Assembly: GCA_027625915.1 (NCBI GenBank)
Contig: JANTQA010000070.1
Span: 8,747,001-8,811,000, forward strand
From: Anaeramoeba flamelloides
Lineage: Eukaryota > Metamonada > Anaeramoebidae
DNA: 64,000 nt
Direction of reading: 5' to 3'
The notes beneath the pieces were generated by a model that worked only from the letters and a program-made list of their open reading frames with translations, was not told where the DNA came from and searched no databases. This document shows, in pieces, positions 34,524-48,100 of the stretch (the stretch's first letter is position 1; every line of letters begins with the position of its first letter). The translations under genes and the position numbers were made by a program.

Positions 34524-36832
34524 TCTTGCTCTTTTTTTTTATGGCAAACACCAACCAATTAATTTCAAAATAATCTGTAAACAAAACACTCCAATCACCT
34601 TTGTCTTTTCAAACACAAAGTGTTGGGAAAGTTAAATATATGAAAGTTATGGCAGGAGGGCTTGAAGGTGATACCTTTGTTGGAGAACAAGCAGAAAAAA
34701 ACAGAGGGCTTTTGAAACTTCAGTATCCTATGGAACACGGAATTATCAAAAATTGGGAAGACATGGAAAGGATCTGGCACTACATTTACTCTACTTTAAA
34801 AATCCAACGTGAAGAAGTAAAAATCCTTTTTATTTTTGGATCTTTAATTCTATTTTTAATAAAAAATTTTTTACTTGATAAATTGTTCCAACTAAACAAA
34901 TATATTAAATTTTAAAACTTTCGAACAATAAAAAACCCTTTTTTTCTCATTTTATCCACACTGTAGCATCCAGTTCTTTTAACTGAACCACCACTAAACC
35001 CAACCTCAAATCGTGAAAAAAATGCAGAAATATTTTTTGAAACCTTTGGTGTTCCTGCACTTTACATTTCTTTACAAGCTGTGCTCTCCTTATACAGTTC
35101 AGGAAGAACAACAGGTATCGTCTTAGATTCAGGAGATGGTGTGACATATGCTGTGCCCATTTTTGAAGGATTTGCAATTCCACACGCAATCTCTCGAATT
35201 GATTTAGCAGGAAGAGATGTGACAAAACACTTACAGCTATTATTAAGAAAGGCAGGATATTCTTTCACAACATCTTCAGAATTTGAAATTGTTCGATATA
35301 TCAAAGAAAATGCATGTGAAATATCTGAAAACTTAAGAAAAGACCAAGAAATTGAATTTGAAAAAAAAACACAACAATTACATTACCGTCTTCCTGATGG
35401 AAACGAAATAACAGTAAAAATTTCATTTTTTTCTTTTTTTTTCTTCGATCTTTACACTTATTTCATGAGATTTTTTTTACAGACAATAAAAAAATACATT
35501 AATTTAATTCCAAAAAGATCGCTTTGTCTTCTAATCGAAACATTGAGTTAATATATTTTAATGAACAATAAAAAAATGTCAAAAAAATTGTTGAATTTTT
35601 AAAAGATTAAAATAGCAAAATATGAACTATATTTTTAATTTTTCCAAAATTCTAAATCAAAAATTACTAGTTAATTAATAATATTTTTTACTCAAAAAAA
35701 AAATATTTCTTAATATAACTAATTTTAAAAAAGTCAGGAATTTATAAAACTTTTTTCAGGTTTTCTATTAATATAAGCGATTACCAATTTTTATTTTTTG
35801 ATTGCCAGAATTAGAACCTTTTAAATATATAAAGTTTTAAAAAAGTGAGTTCTCAAAATTTTTAAAAGAACTTTTCTTCCCACTCCACCTTTAAAAGTTT
35901 ATTTGTTTCATTTTATGAAGGTAGAAAAGTCCAAAAAAAAAGGTTTTTATGAAATAAATTCCTTACTTTTTTAAAACTTTATTTTTTGGAAAAGTTTTAA
36001 TACAAGTAATCAAAAAAAAAAAAAAAAGTTTTTCACCTTTTTTAAATAGCTTTATTCCTGAAAACCATTATTTTTTGAATTTTGAACCAACCAAAAATCT
36101 TCAAAAAAAATAATGCTACATAGAATTTATTTTACAAAATATTTTGATTTCTTTCAATTAATAAAGAAATTTAAAAAAAAAGAAAATTCAAAATTTTAAT
36201 AATTTAGCATCAAATTGTGCTATTTAAACTCACAAAATCTATTTTATTAATACTTTTTAATACTTTGAGATCTTTCACTTTTTGACAAAGACCTGTTTTC
36301 AATCAAAAATTAAAAAATAATAATAAAAAATAAATCAATAATGAGAATAATAATAACAATAAAAATAAAAAATTTAATAATAATACCAACAATAATAAAA
36401 ATAACAAATTTAATAATAATAAACAAAACAATAAATTAACAATTAAAATAGATAAGAAATGAAAGATTAATGGCAGCAGAAATCTTATTTAATCCAGAAA
36501 TCATTGGAAGTGAAGATGAAGGGATTCATCAAATGTTAGAAAATTCAATTCGAAGAACAGATCTTGATTTAAGATCGCAACTGTATAAAAATATTGTTTT
36601 GTCTGGAGGAAACACATTGTTTAGAGGATTTGGAGACAGATTATTGAATGAATTAAAAGAAATTGCACCAAAAGAAATCAAAATAAGCATTTACGCACCA
36701 AAAGAACGTAAATATTCAACCTGGATTGGTGGTTCCATTCTTGCATCATTGAACACTTTCAAAAAAATGTTAGTTACAAACAGAGAATATGATGAATATG
36801 GACCAAAAATAATCAATAGAAAATGCTTTTAA
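34316..36832 (+). CDS. ACTR1A: Actin-related protein 1 (centractin), dynactin filament subunit
   Basis: ARP1 forms the short actin-like filament of dynactin, the dynein cofactor. Exons: 34316-34431, 34621-34816, 34967-35413, 36452-36832; introns are 189, 150 and 1038 bp, all GT-AG. The spliced frame gives 379 residues, against 376 in human ARP1. Joins are supported residue by residue: [16 protein letters not shown] at junction 1, [15 protein letters not shown] at 2, [16 protein letters not shown] at 3. Diagnostic ARP1 features over conventional actin are [31 protein letters not shown] and [18 protein letters not shown]. The nucleotide-site motifs [10 protein letters not shown] (16-25), [12 protein letters not shown] and VLSGGNTLF are intact. 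It ends NRKCF, closer to actin's HRKCF than to ARP1's HRKTF. Intron 3 holds an (AAT)-rich tract and a small inverted-repeat element. An inverted piece of exon 3 lies just upstream. Confidence 0.94.
35722..35985. repeat. Small inverted-repeat element in ARP1 intron 3
   Basis: TTTTAAAAAAGTCAGGAATT near 35723 faces AATTCCTTACTTTTTTAAAA near 35957-35976. About 264 bp in all; MITE-like, with only one copy noticed. Confidence 0.45.
36300..36440. repeat. AAT/AAC-rich simple sequence in ARP1 intron 3
   Basis: Imperfect AATAATAATAAC-type simple sequence immediately before the exon 4 acceptor; nearly pyrimidine-free on the sense strand, unusual for the region before a 3' splice site. Confidence 0.7.
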
Positions 36833-36891
36833 ACTCATCACATTTCCGATTCACATTTTAATCAAAACAATCATCTTAAATCATCCTTAAT

Positions 36892-36893
36892 AT

Positions 36894-36935
<42 letters not shown>
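36892..36935. repeat. (TA)n microsatellite
   Basis: An interrupted TATACATATA stretch followed by a pure TA run, 60 bp after the ARP1 stop. Confidence 0.9.
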
Positions 36936-36939
<4 letters not shown>

Positions 36940-37437
36940 AATGTTTTTTTTAAATATATTAACCGTTTCTCATTTTAATCAAGATTAACACATCTTTTCA
37001 AACAAAAATCCCCTAAATTTATTTTTTAAAAAAAAAATCAATAAATTTTCAAATACAAAAACGATAATAAAAAATAAGAAACAAAAAAAAATTGATAAAT
37101 CAAAAATATATTCAAAATATATCTATTTAATTTATTTATTTTAACATTATCACCATTATAAATAAATAATTAATTATATTCTTTACAATTTTTTTTTAGA
37201 AACTAATTTTTAAAAAACTATTTTATTTCCTCAGTTTTCACTTTAATTGCATAAACCTTTAATTTCACTTTAAAAACTACAAGATATTTAAGGAGTAGAT
37301 ATTTGATTGAAGACATCAATTTTTTTTTAAAAATTATTGAAATAAGTTAATAAAACAATTTTCTAGTCAAAGTGGAATAGTTGGAATTGGTAATTACAGT
37401 TTTCCAAAGGGTTCGAATTGATGTTAGAAAAAAAAAA
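36936..37437. other. Intergenic sequence downstream of ARP1
   Basis: AT-rich; nothing recognised. Confidence 0.25.
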
Positions 37438-37870
37438 TATATTTAGGAAATTCCAAAATTGAAATCATTTTTTCTCGTTTTTACTTATTTACTTTTTCGA
37501 TTTTTTTTTGGTACATAATTCATTTGCAATTTTTTTTAATTACAAGTTCTCAAGTTATTTCGTAAAAGGGGGTTATTTAAATTGTTACTGATAAAGTAAA
37601 AATGATTGTCGAGAAATAATTTTGATTTCTATTGGAATTTTACTTTGAATCTTCTTTTGAGTATCAAAATTAACATTGTTATTTTTCTCACTATTCCCAA
37701 AGAATTTGAGTTTTTCTATTTTTAAGATAATCTATTAATTTATTATTTTTATTCCATATGAATATACCACCTATTCTTTGATTTGTCTTATTCTACTTTT
37801 TTCTTATTTAATCTCCAGAGGTCATTTATAAAAATATTTGATATTTGAAAAACACTGTTGGTTACCCTTT
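37438..37870 (+). repeat. Dispersed repeat family F, copy 2
   Basis: Matches 6284-6720: GTTTTTACTTATTTACTTTT for GTTTTTACTTATTTCCATTT, TTATTTAAATTGTTACTGAT, and TTGATTTCTATTGGAATTTT. No coding content. Confidence 0.55.
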
Positions 37871-38388
37871 GACCAAAATAAAATTTATTCAAGAAGAAAA
37901 ATAAGAACCAAAAACAATTAAATTTATTAGATATATTAAACTGAATTCATTTTTTAGATCTAGAAAATTTAATTTTAGATTAAAGGAATAGTTTTAAATA
38001 TATAAATCTCTAAAAATAATAAAAAGAAAGTATTATGGTTAAATACATTAAATTGAAAAAAAAATTAAATAAAATTATTAAATTGAATTTAGATCCAAGA
38101 GACCATTTTATTTTATTTTTTTTTGGAATTTCTTATTTTTAATTTTTTGTGTTTAATTGTGGAAAATTATTTTCAATTGACCAATTTCTCATGTAATCTG
38201 ATTTGGTATTCAAAGTTTACCGATATATAATTTCTTTCTTTATCAGATAAAAATATCACCCATCAATAAAAAGATATTGATTAATTTTTCATTAAAATTC
38301 AAATAACAAAGGATCTTATTCAAAATTAAGTACAATCATTTATCTTATCTTGGGTAAATTATAAAGTAAAATTCAGATATCTATATCT

Positions 38389-38620
38389 ATATATATATAT
38401 ATCACAAGTATTACGGTTTTTCGTTTTAAAACAATGAAAGACTTATAAAATCGCGTTTTTTCTAATTTTTTATATATTTTTTCGTTTCATTCATTGTTTT
38501 CGTTTTTTGTTTTTTGAAAAAGTTCTCGAATTTTTCTGAAATCATACTTTTCGTTTCTGGGATATGAAAAAACACAAACGAAAAAACTTCAAAACAACGA
38601 AAAAAAACTTTTATATATCA
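38389..38620. repeat. TA-flanked inverted-repeat stretch rich in TTTTCGTTTT
   Basis: After a (TA)n run, TATCACAAGTATTACGGTTT and TTTTCGTTTTAAAAC at the left face CAAAACAACGAAAAAAAAC and TATATATCATAC at the right. Inner copies of TTTTCG and CGAAAA recur. The end TATCACAxGTATxACG also occurs, inverted, at about 40058-40075. Probably a small mobile element that settles in TA repeats; inference only. Confidence 0.4.
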
Positions 38621-39953
38621 TACAGGGTGTAATTTCCTTTAAAGTGTAGGAAAACAATGGTGTTCATGATTTCGGTTTTAGGTTGGAGCATTTGTATTTT
38701 AAAACCCCATGAAAAAAGTTTGATTTTTGATTTTTGAAACTCCAAAAAAATAAAATTAGATTTCCTATTCAAAACTCTTATAATTGTAAACACTTTAAAA
38801 ATAGAGTAAAAGATTATATTTTTAATTCAAAAAAAATACTATTTGGTGAAAAAAATTAGGTCAAAATTTCAATTTCTTTACCAATTCCTAATTAGATCAT
38901 TTCATCCAAATTTTTTGTATTGTGATTATATCCCTCCCAATAATATTTTTTAATTGATCATAAAAAATATTATATTAAAAATTATTAACTTAAAAAAATT
39001 TTTTTTCAAATTTACTAATATATGAAATGTGATCAGTAATTTTTTTTTCATCCCATTAATTCTCCTCAACTTATGAGCTAGACAATTGAATTAATTTTTT
39101 TTTTTGATTATTTAAAACAATTTTACACCTAATTTTTTTTACTTAATCCATCATCACCAGTCGTATTGCTTAACAGTTAGTTCCTTAGGTATTACATTCT
39201 GTTATGTTAAAAAATAATTTCATTTTTTATTTTTTATGTGTAACAAAAATTCTTTTTAAATAACTCTTTTGTTGCTAATTTTTATCCAAAATTTCTACTT
39301 AAAACTTTTTTTTTAAAAAAAATATTCTTTACGTTAACTTGGGAACAAATTCCAAATTTGGTTAAACTAAGTAATAAACCCTTTCACTTTTTTAGATATT
39401 TTCAAGTATTAGAATATTCTTTCTTTAATAAATTCGCATATTTTATTATACTGTTTATTTATTTTTAAAATAACAAGTGGAAATTGATTAATCAAGAAGG
39501 TAAAATAACAACACCGTTTCATAAGTATAGTAGATTTAAATTAGAGTGTCTGGTACATTTTAGGTACAATCATTATTATTTAGTTGGTTATTTTTTTTGT
39601 CTAAATCTTTATATTATTTTGTGATCGATGATAAATTTTGATTTTAAAATGTATTTCATTACCTCAAAATAAATTTTAATTCAAGTTTTTATTGATAATT
39701 TCATTTTTGGTCACGAAGTCTATTAATTATATAGAATAAATAATTTTTTCCCGTTATTTTACTTATTTGTATATTTTATTAATTGGATTTTTTTTGGTGA
39801 TAATAATTAAATATTTTGAGATATGTAAGATTAATAAAGTTTCAAATTAGTTTTTTTTTTTTTTTTTGTAATTTTAAATCTAATATATACGTATTTGTAA
39901 CCATTGGAATTTGAGAATTTTTTTCTGGTTTTATCCTTAACAAAAACATCCCT

Positions 39954-39956
<3 letters not shown>
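38621..39956. other. Intergenic sequence
   Basis: AT-rich, nothing recognised; the open frame at 38611-38793 (minus) has no domain. Confidence 0.25.
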
Positions 39957-39995
<39 letters not shown>

Positions 39996-40067
39996 AAGAA
40001 ATGGGTTTTACGCGTCACTCACGCGTGCGCCAACGTGTTTCATGAAATCAAAAAAATCGTCATACCT

Positions 40068-40104
<37 letters not shown>
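39957..40104. repeat. Two (TA)n tracts around an 80 bp CG-containing core
   Basis: (TA)n at 39957-39993 and 40072-40104 flank a core with ACGCGTCACTCACGCGTGCG and CAACGTGTTTCATG. It includes the palindromes ACGCGT and CACGCGTG. The core ends in CGTCATACCTGTGATA, like the left end of the stretch at 38401 in inverted orientation. This is the densest CpG cluster seen in the window. Confidence 0.6.
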
Positions 40105-40108
<4 letters not shown>

Positions 40109-41481
40109 ATTATTATTATCATTTAAGTGTTGTGATTCAAAAAAAATATCCCCTGTTAACATTGAACAATGATTTTATTTACAATTTTTTTATTCTAACC
40201 TTAACCGCGGTCAGAGTATAACTCAAAGGATATCATTTTCTTTAAAAATGAGAAGAAAAAAAAGTATTTTTAAATGAAGAAACGAAAAAGAGTTAGAAAA
40301 GTAAGAAATGAAAGAAATTTAAAAAAATCAAAAAAATTATTTTTTAGAAAAAAAAATTGTCCTTTGTTAATTTAGTTGTTTATTATTTCCTTGTTTATCG
40401 TTTAAACTGGAATAAATAGTTCATAACTTTAAAAACGCCACTTTTTCGATTTTCTTGGCAATACTATACTTTGTTGAAGTTCTTTTCAGTATTAATTTGA
40501 TGGTACCCACTAGAAGTCAATTCAGTATGCTGATAAACGAATATAATAAATAGTTAAATTAGAATCATCCATTCTTTTCTCAAATAATATATAATAATAA
40601 ATTAGAACTGTATCTCTAATTATTATTCTTGACTTTTTATTGAAAAAAAAAGAAAAAGAAAAATAAAACTCAAATAAAGCAAATATTTTTATTATAAAAA
40701 AAAAAGTTCAAAATTGATAAAGACAAATTATTCACTTGATGTTATTCAAGTTGTAAATTGTTAAATGTTGAAAATTGTTAAGTCTGCCTATACTTTTTAC
40801 TCTAGTCAAAAAAAATAATGGGACAAGAAAAAAATACATCAATCAAAATATATACATACTTATCCAATTCTTATTCCCTTAAAAAAAATATATTCACTAT
40901 CCAATAATATCTTTAGAACTAAATTACAATAAAAGAATACCATTTATCTTTTGTAGTAACTTAGTAAATTTAGTCTTAAATTTATTGAAAATTTTAAATT
41001 ATTTTTTTATTTTTTGGATATATTTGATGCTCTTTTGATGATATAATCAATTATTTTCAAAAAAACTTTATATTTTTTATTAGAAAATTTTTAAAATAGA
41101 GATAATACAATAATTTATTATTTCTCTAAAATTATCCACCACAAAAAAAAAACTTTACTATAATAAGAACTAATTATTTTTTAGTAATGAAAATATTCAT
41201 TAACAGTAAAATAACTATTTATATTGTAAAAAATAAAATTAAAGTATTAATTTTCTTTTGAATGAAAAAGGGGAAAAAACGAATTAAATCTTATTGAAAA
41301 AAATTATTTTTAGAGTTTCTGGGTATATCTCAATCATTTACAACTTGTAATCTAAAAAACAATCAATTCAATAATATAGCCAATCACATATTTTAAAATT
41401 TTGGGATATTGCTGTACGAAAAGGATAACCTTTAATAAAAGTTAATAAAAACTCTGATTGCAAAAAAAAAAAAAAATGGAA
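40105..41481. other. Intergenic sequence
   Basis: AT-rich, no gene or RNA recognised. Confidence 0.25.
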
Positions 41482-41972
41482 ACTTCCAAAATCAAAAATA
41501 GGCAAAAAAAACTTCAATTTTTTATATTTTTCGAAACATACAAAACTCATCAAAATGATATTGTATTATTGTCTTTATAAGTAATCATTTTCATCCAATA
41601 AAATAAAAAATAATGAAATGAAAAAATCAAAATCAGTGCTTCAATATTTATGAAACGAGTTAAATAATAAAATGTATTGGTAAATTTGTGGGAATCTCAC
41701 CAAGAATTAACCATCAAATGGTTTGATGCCACCGACTAATCATTAATTTGATATTTTTATTTTCATAAACTCCGCACTAACCTTCTATCAACCATCGAAA
41801 AAAAATTCTAGATCTAACGAAACAAATTACGTAACTGGTAAAAAAGGAAATGACAGCAAAGACAAAAATGATAAAAATAGTTTATAAATTCAAAATTATT
41901 TCCAAATTTCAGGAAAAGTGTAGGATTGTAATTCTTTAAACTATTTTACCTGTTTCCAAATTTTTGGAATTT
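41482..41972 (+). mobile_element. MITE family G, copy 2 (left end shortened)
   Basis: About 490 bp matching 9009-9542, with AAGTAATCATTTTCATCCAA, TAGATCTAACGAAACAAATT and the right end TTTCCAAATTTTTGGAATT. The outer 20 bp or so of the left terminus is missing. Confidence 0.6.
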
Positions 41973-42160
41973 AGTTTATTTATTCAAACATTTTTTTTAT
42001 TGTTGGTATTAAAATTAAAGGATTTGAAATAAATAAAAAAAATATAAAACAAAGGTAAAAAGAAAATAAATAGGAAAAGAAAAGAAAAAAAAAAATAAAA
42101 TAAACGCCATACAAATAAAAAAATAAAAATTCAATCAAATATTCTTTTAAAAAATAATTT

Positions 42161-45100
42161 TTAATCAAATAAATCTTCATTATCATTATGATCAATTTTA
42201 TTTAATTTATTGGTGATTGAAGGCGATGGGTTATACTCGTTAATTTTTATGGAATCAAAATTAAAGTTTAATCCAGATTCCATTGAATCATTTCTTATTT
42301 GACAAAATTCTTTCATTTCTTTGTAACTTTTTTTTGACATTTCTTGGTGGGAATCAAAAATTTCCAAATTCTTGATGTTCTTGTGGGAATTTTCTTGATC
42401 ATCGACTAATATCCCCCTTAATGAATTGGCAGTCACTTGAGAGTTTTCATAATAGCTGTAATCATCTCTTTCCGATTGACTTAATAGCTCATATTCACTT
42501 TCGTTAAAGTTTTCTTCCGTTTCAGAACCGATTATCCAATGGTTTTCGCGTTTCAAGCTCTCCAAATTAGAATTTGAAGTTTCTGAGCTGATAGTGGTTG
42601 AATTGTCATCATTATTTTCATTATCGTCATTGTTTCTTCCCTTTTTTGTTTTATGATCCGTTTTCAAATTCTGTTTACTTTGTGCTCGATGCACGGTTCT
42701 TTTTTGTTTTCCTGATTTGCTTAATGAATATTGCTTTTCTAATTCAGTTTTCCAATTATTTGACTCATCGTAGCCGACTAACAGGCATTTAATTATTTTG
42801 TCCTTTTCAATAATTGGTTGCATTTTTTCTAATTTTCTTTTGCAATTTTTTGTTAAGGTAAAGTTTTTTTGTATTATTAATTTCACCTTTGGCCCAATTT
42901 CAATATTCAAACCAGGATATATTTTATTCCAAGTTTTTATGTCTCCAATTTCGGATAGAATATATTCCTTAAGTTTGTTATCCCTATACGCTTGTGCGAT
43001 ATATATAAGAAATGCTGTTATTGAACTTTCAATACAATAGAAATTGACAGTTGATATATCATCTGCTCTTCGTCTAAACCCGATATGGCTCTGTAAAAAT
43101 AATAGCATGGGAATTACACTGATCAAAAACATTTCCTTAAATTCGTTTAATAATCCGGTTAAAACATCAAAGAGAGATAAATAGTTTTCCATCGAATTGT
43201 TTTCGATCAAATATTGTCGAAAAAGATTATCAGTTATTTTCTTGAGCCATGCACTTATGATGTAATCCTTTTTGTTTTTGTTTGCTGCTATTCTAACCCT
43301 ACTCTTTGAATTTAGATTTAAGTAATGCTTGGCAACATTCCATTTATATCTTATTTGTTTTTTCTTGTTTTTTTTCTCTTTCTCCTTTCTTTTCTTTTTC
43401 TTTTTCTTTTTGTCATTTTTGAAATTTTCTTCTTCAGATCCTGTATTTTTTTCATTTTCATTTTCATCATCATCACTTTCTTCGAAGAATTTATTTGAAA
43501 GTAACCAACCTTCATTTGGAATGGAGTTATTTTTTTTTTTTTGTTGATTATAATTAAATATTTTTATCGGTGTAAATAATTTTATAAAAATTTTATTCGT
43601 TAAAATTCTTATATTAGGATTTGATAAAATTGATAATTTTAACAAGATTTTAAAATGGAAATTGGTTTCCGATTCTGCCTTCGAAATGTGATCAACTAAT
43701 GGATAAATAAATTTTAAAATTACCTCACAATTGTCTTCATTTTTGATTTCAACTTTTTCAATTAAAAAGGAATGAGCATTTGATTTTATAGTTGTGTTAT
43801 TGATCTTTTTGGAAAACAGTTCAATAGTTTTTATTATTTTGTCTTTTAAATTTGTGTATTTTTCAGATTTCTTTCTTTTAAGATTCTTAATAAGTAATAA
43901 ATTCAAATAATGCTCTAAATGCAAATTAAAATTGATAGTTAAAGAAGGATTTTGTAACTCACTAACCATCAAGCCAATGGTTTGAATAATGGTTGTTTGC
44001 AAAGTTAAAGAATTGATTGTGTCAATATGCTCTAATAATTTTGTAATAATGATTATCCTAGATTCGTCGTCTGGGGAGAGAATTCGAAAGCATTCAATTA
44101 CAAACGAAATATAATTCCACCCTGAATTGTCATCAAAAAATTTAAACATTGGTATTAATACATAATCCATCACCATGATATTTATATTTTGCGAAATTAA
44201 TTCTAAACATTCATGTGCAATATTAAAACTAGTTTCTTCAGAATTATCAAAATCAAGACTTAATTTGTATTCAGAAATCATAGACTCTTCGCTGGAATTT
44301 TGTTTCTTCTTTCTTTTATTTTGATCAATTTGAATTTTTTTATTTATATTTTTATTTTCTTTACTTTTTTTTCTTTCTTTTTCTTTTTTTCCTTCTTTTT
44401 CTTTTTTTCCTTCTTTTGCTTTTTTTCCTTCTTTTTTATTTTTTCCTTTTTTTCCCCTGTTTCCTTCTTTTTCTTTTTCTTTTCCAGTTTTTTTTGTTTG
44501 AGATTTGCTTTTTTCTTTTTTATTTTGATCATGTCCTTTTTTCTTTTTACTTTTTTCATCATTGTCTTCATTTTTTTTAGACTTTCCTTTTTGTTTTTCA
44601 TTTTTATCTTTATTTTTTACGCTATTTTTAGTTTTTGATTTGCTATTTTTGTTACTTGATTTTCTATCTTTTTCTTTTTCGTTTTTTTTATTTTTATTTG
44701 TCTTACTTTTTTTAATTTTTTTTAATTCAAGTTCATCTTCCCCATCTTGTATTTCTCTATCATCATCATCGTCGTCATCATCATCATCATCATCATTAAC
44801 TTCGTCATCTTCTTCTGAAAATAAATTACTTAATTCTTTTTTTATTTTTTTTTGTTTCTTTTTTTGATGATCAATAATTCCTTTTTGAATATGAGTCAAC
44901 AGTGCTGGTATCATTTGCTTATATATTTGTGAGATTTCCATACTAGATAAATCAATAAGTAAAAGTGCCCTTAATCCTTTTAATCCAGAAATATTTGTTT
45001 TTTCTTGTAATTCTTTATTTTTTGTTTTGTTAAAACACATTTTTGAAAATGGTTTTAAAAAATCTAACAATCTACGCGTAAATAATGTTTCGTCATCTTT

Positions 45101-48100
45101 TTTTTTTTTTTTTTTTTATTTTTTTATTTTTTTATTTTTGATAATAAAATAAATTAAGTTGTGAATTATTGTATGTCATTTAACTCTTTTTCAAGAATTA
45201 TTTTGTTATTTTTCTCATGAAAAAATATTAAAAAAAATAAAAAAAAATGATGAGATATTTTTCAGATCTACACCACTTAATATATTCGATATTTTATTTT
45301 TATTTCGAAATATATACAATTCAAATTATTAAAGGAGTTTATTTATGTCGGTAAAATAGTACCTTTTATTATTTTCAAATTCAGTTTACTTATTAATTAA
45401 AAAAAAAAAAAAAAAATTTCCTTTTTATTAATTTTTATAATCACAAAAAAAAAATTTTTAAAATTGTTTTTTCAGAGCAGTAATGAAATTTAAAACATAA
45501 ATTAGATTTAAAAATTTTAAGCTTTTTTTTGGAATATTTTTTTAAAAAGTAATAAATATAAAAATAAAAAATCAGTTTGTGATAACATAATTAATACATG
45601 CTGATATATTAAAAATGGAATTCAAAATTTTTAAAAAATCAAATTATTAAATAAAAATGATAATTGGTTGAAAATTGTTGTAACAACAATTACAGAGATT
45701 TTCTTTTTTCAAAAAACCATAAAATTAGTAATAATACTGTTATGAAATTTTCACAAATTGAAAATTTTTTTTTATAAACAAAATCAATATAATCATTAAA
45801 TATGTACTTTTTTGCTTAAAACAAAAGTAATGGTATAATAATGAATAAAAAAGATCAAAAAAAGTATAAAGAATAAAAAAATTACTTTTATCAATTAGTG
45901 TATGAAAAGAATATAAACAAGTCGAATTATAGACAGAAAAATTGTTTTAAAAAAATGGAATTTAGTTTGTAGTTCTATAAAAATACTAAAAGTGGAAGAA
46001 AAATGTAATCATTTTGAAAAAATAAAGTGGAAAATGTATTTTATAGGAAAATATGGAACTTCTTATACATACAAGATTTGATTTTTTGTAAAATTGAATT
46101 TTTTTTACTCTGTTTCCGATTAATAAAGTAGTGATTGAAAGTGGGGGTATCAATAGTAATTTTAAAAGAAAAATTGATTCAATTTAATTTATGGAATCCG
46201 AAAGTCCACGTAAGATTCGGAATTTCGCATCATTATATCTGAATTTGAGTTAAAATGATTTTTTTTTTAATTTTAGCAACTATTTAGAGTTTTTTGATTT
46301 GAATTCATTTATGCGTTGATATTGAATCTCTTCTATGATGCTTTTATTATGAATTAAATCAAATTCACAAAATAAAATTGGTATTAATTTTCTTTTTAGC
46401 AAAACACAAGTATTTTTGAAAATAAAAAATAATAAAATTTGAAAAAAATATCTTTATCATATTTTTTTTTTTTTTTTTATCTAGAATAAACAAAAATCAT
46501 TATTATTGAAAGGTTAAAAAACGAGATTCTAATAATAAATGAATTAATATAAAAATTTTATCATTTAATATTAGAGGATTAAATGATAAAAATTAAAAAA
46601 ACATTTTAGTATCTTTTTTATTAAAATATAATGTTGAAATTTGTTTAATACAAGAATCAAAATTTAGAAAAAAAAAACATATTTTATAAATTATTTCACA
46701 ATTAATAAAAAATCTTATGGTAATAAAAATGGAAAAGGTGGATTATTAATAATTGTTAAAAATATTTTCATAGGCTTTACAAGATAAATTCGTGTCACGG
46801 ATCAAGATATTATGGGAATACAATTTTCTGATCATATTATTATTAATTTATATCTAAGAGAAGATATGATCGAAATTCTGTGATTAATAAAAAAATTAAG
46901 AATATTTTACAACAATATCAATTTCACAAAACTATTATTGGTGGGGATTTAAATTTAAAGGAATCACGAATTACTAAATTTTCACTTTTGAATTTATAGT
47001 AATAAACCAAGTAGTAAAGAAAATAATTGAAATTATTTTATCACGAATAACAAGAATTTTGGAAAAAAAATAAATCAATTTCAAAAAAAAAAATTCAATT
47101 AGCGAACAAAACACAATATTAAATCAATTTTATATTAATGAAAATTGGGAAATTAAAAAAACATATTGTCTAAAAGATGTCTTTATTTTTCAGAAAAATT
47201 TTTCAATCTTGTTTTTAAAAATAATAATTTTCAAATGACAAATTCTAACTTCAAAAGGTTCAAAAAACTATTTCTTATAATGAAAGATAGAGTTGATTAA
47301 AAATTTCAAAAAAACGAATTAAAATTATCTATTATTCGATTAATAAAGTTTATGATAATAAAGAATTAATAAAAGAAATTAGAGATAGAAATAGTAAAAA
47401 ATATCGAAAAATACTTTACCAAATTACTATTGAATTTGAAAGTAATTATAATTTTTTGGATTTTTTGAAGCTAGTTTTTTTCCGTTAATGTGAAATTTGG
47501 CTTTAAGGTTTTAACAATAGGTATTAATCAAGTTTGGGGAATTTCAGTTTCATATATCTTCATTGATCAGTGAACAATAAGTAAAAAAATACTTGAAAAA
47601 TTTTCATTTTCACTACCGCCTTACAATTAAAACCAATTTGACAATTTTTTTCCCGATGGTAATATTTTTTTCAAGTTTGGAAGAATTATTGTAATTTTTT
47701 TGAAATTAAGTCAGCTATTTCCAATAAAGTGGGGCAAATTTATTTCAAAATATATCTTTTAAAATCAATCTCCAAAAAAGTATTTAAACATCCAAAATAA
47801 TTAACCACCATTTATCGATTCTTGATAATAATTCAATTTGTTTCTTAGTATTGTATTACTGAAATAAAAAATATGAAATTTTCTGATCTCGATTTTATCA
47901 GATATTTTTTAGGAGTTAGGTTAGGTATAAATTATTTTCTTTTTGTTTGAAAAAACCGTTTTCATAACTTGTTTAATCTCAACAAATTTTCTAATAGAAT
48001 TGAAAGCATATAACTGCATTTTATTGTTTAAAAAATCATTTGTACACTTTCCATATTTCCAGTTTTTTATTGAAATTGGTCGTACATTGTTTTCTCCAAA

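Noticed and set aside
37399-37420. GGTTCGAATTG resembling a tRNA T-arm
   Set aside because: No matching acceptor stem, D-arm or anticodon arm around it.
44300-44867. Long hydrophobic plus-strand frames opposite EFR3
   Set aside because: Mirror reading of the Lys/Glu/Asp-rich insert of EFR3; no membrane-protein family likeness.
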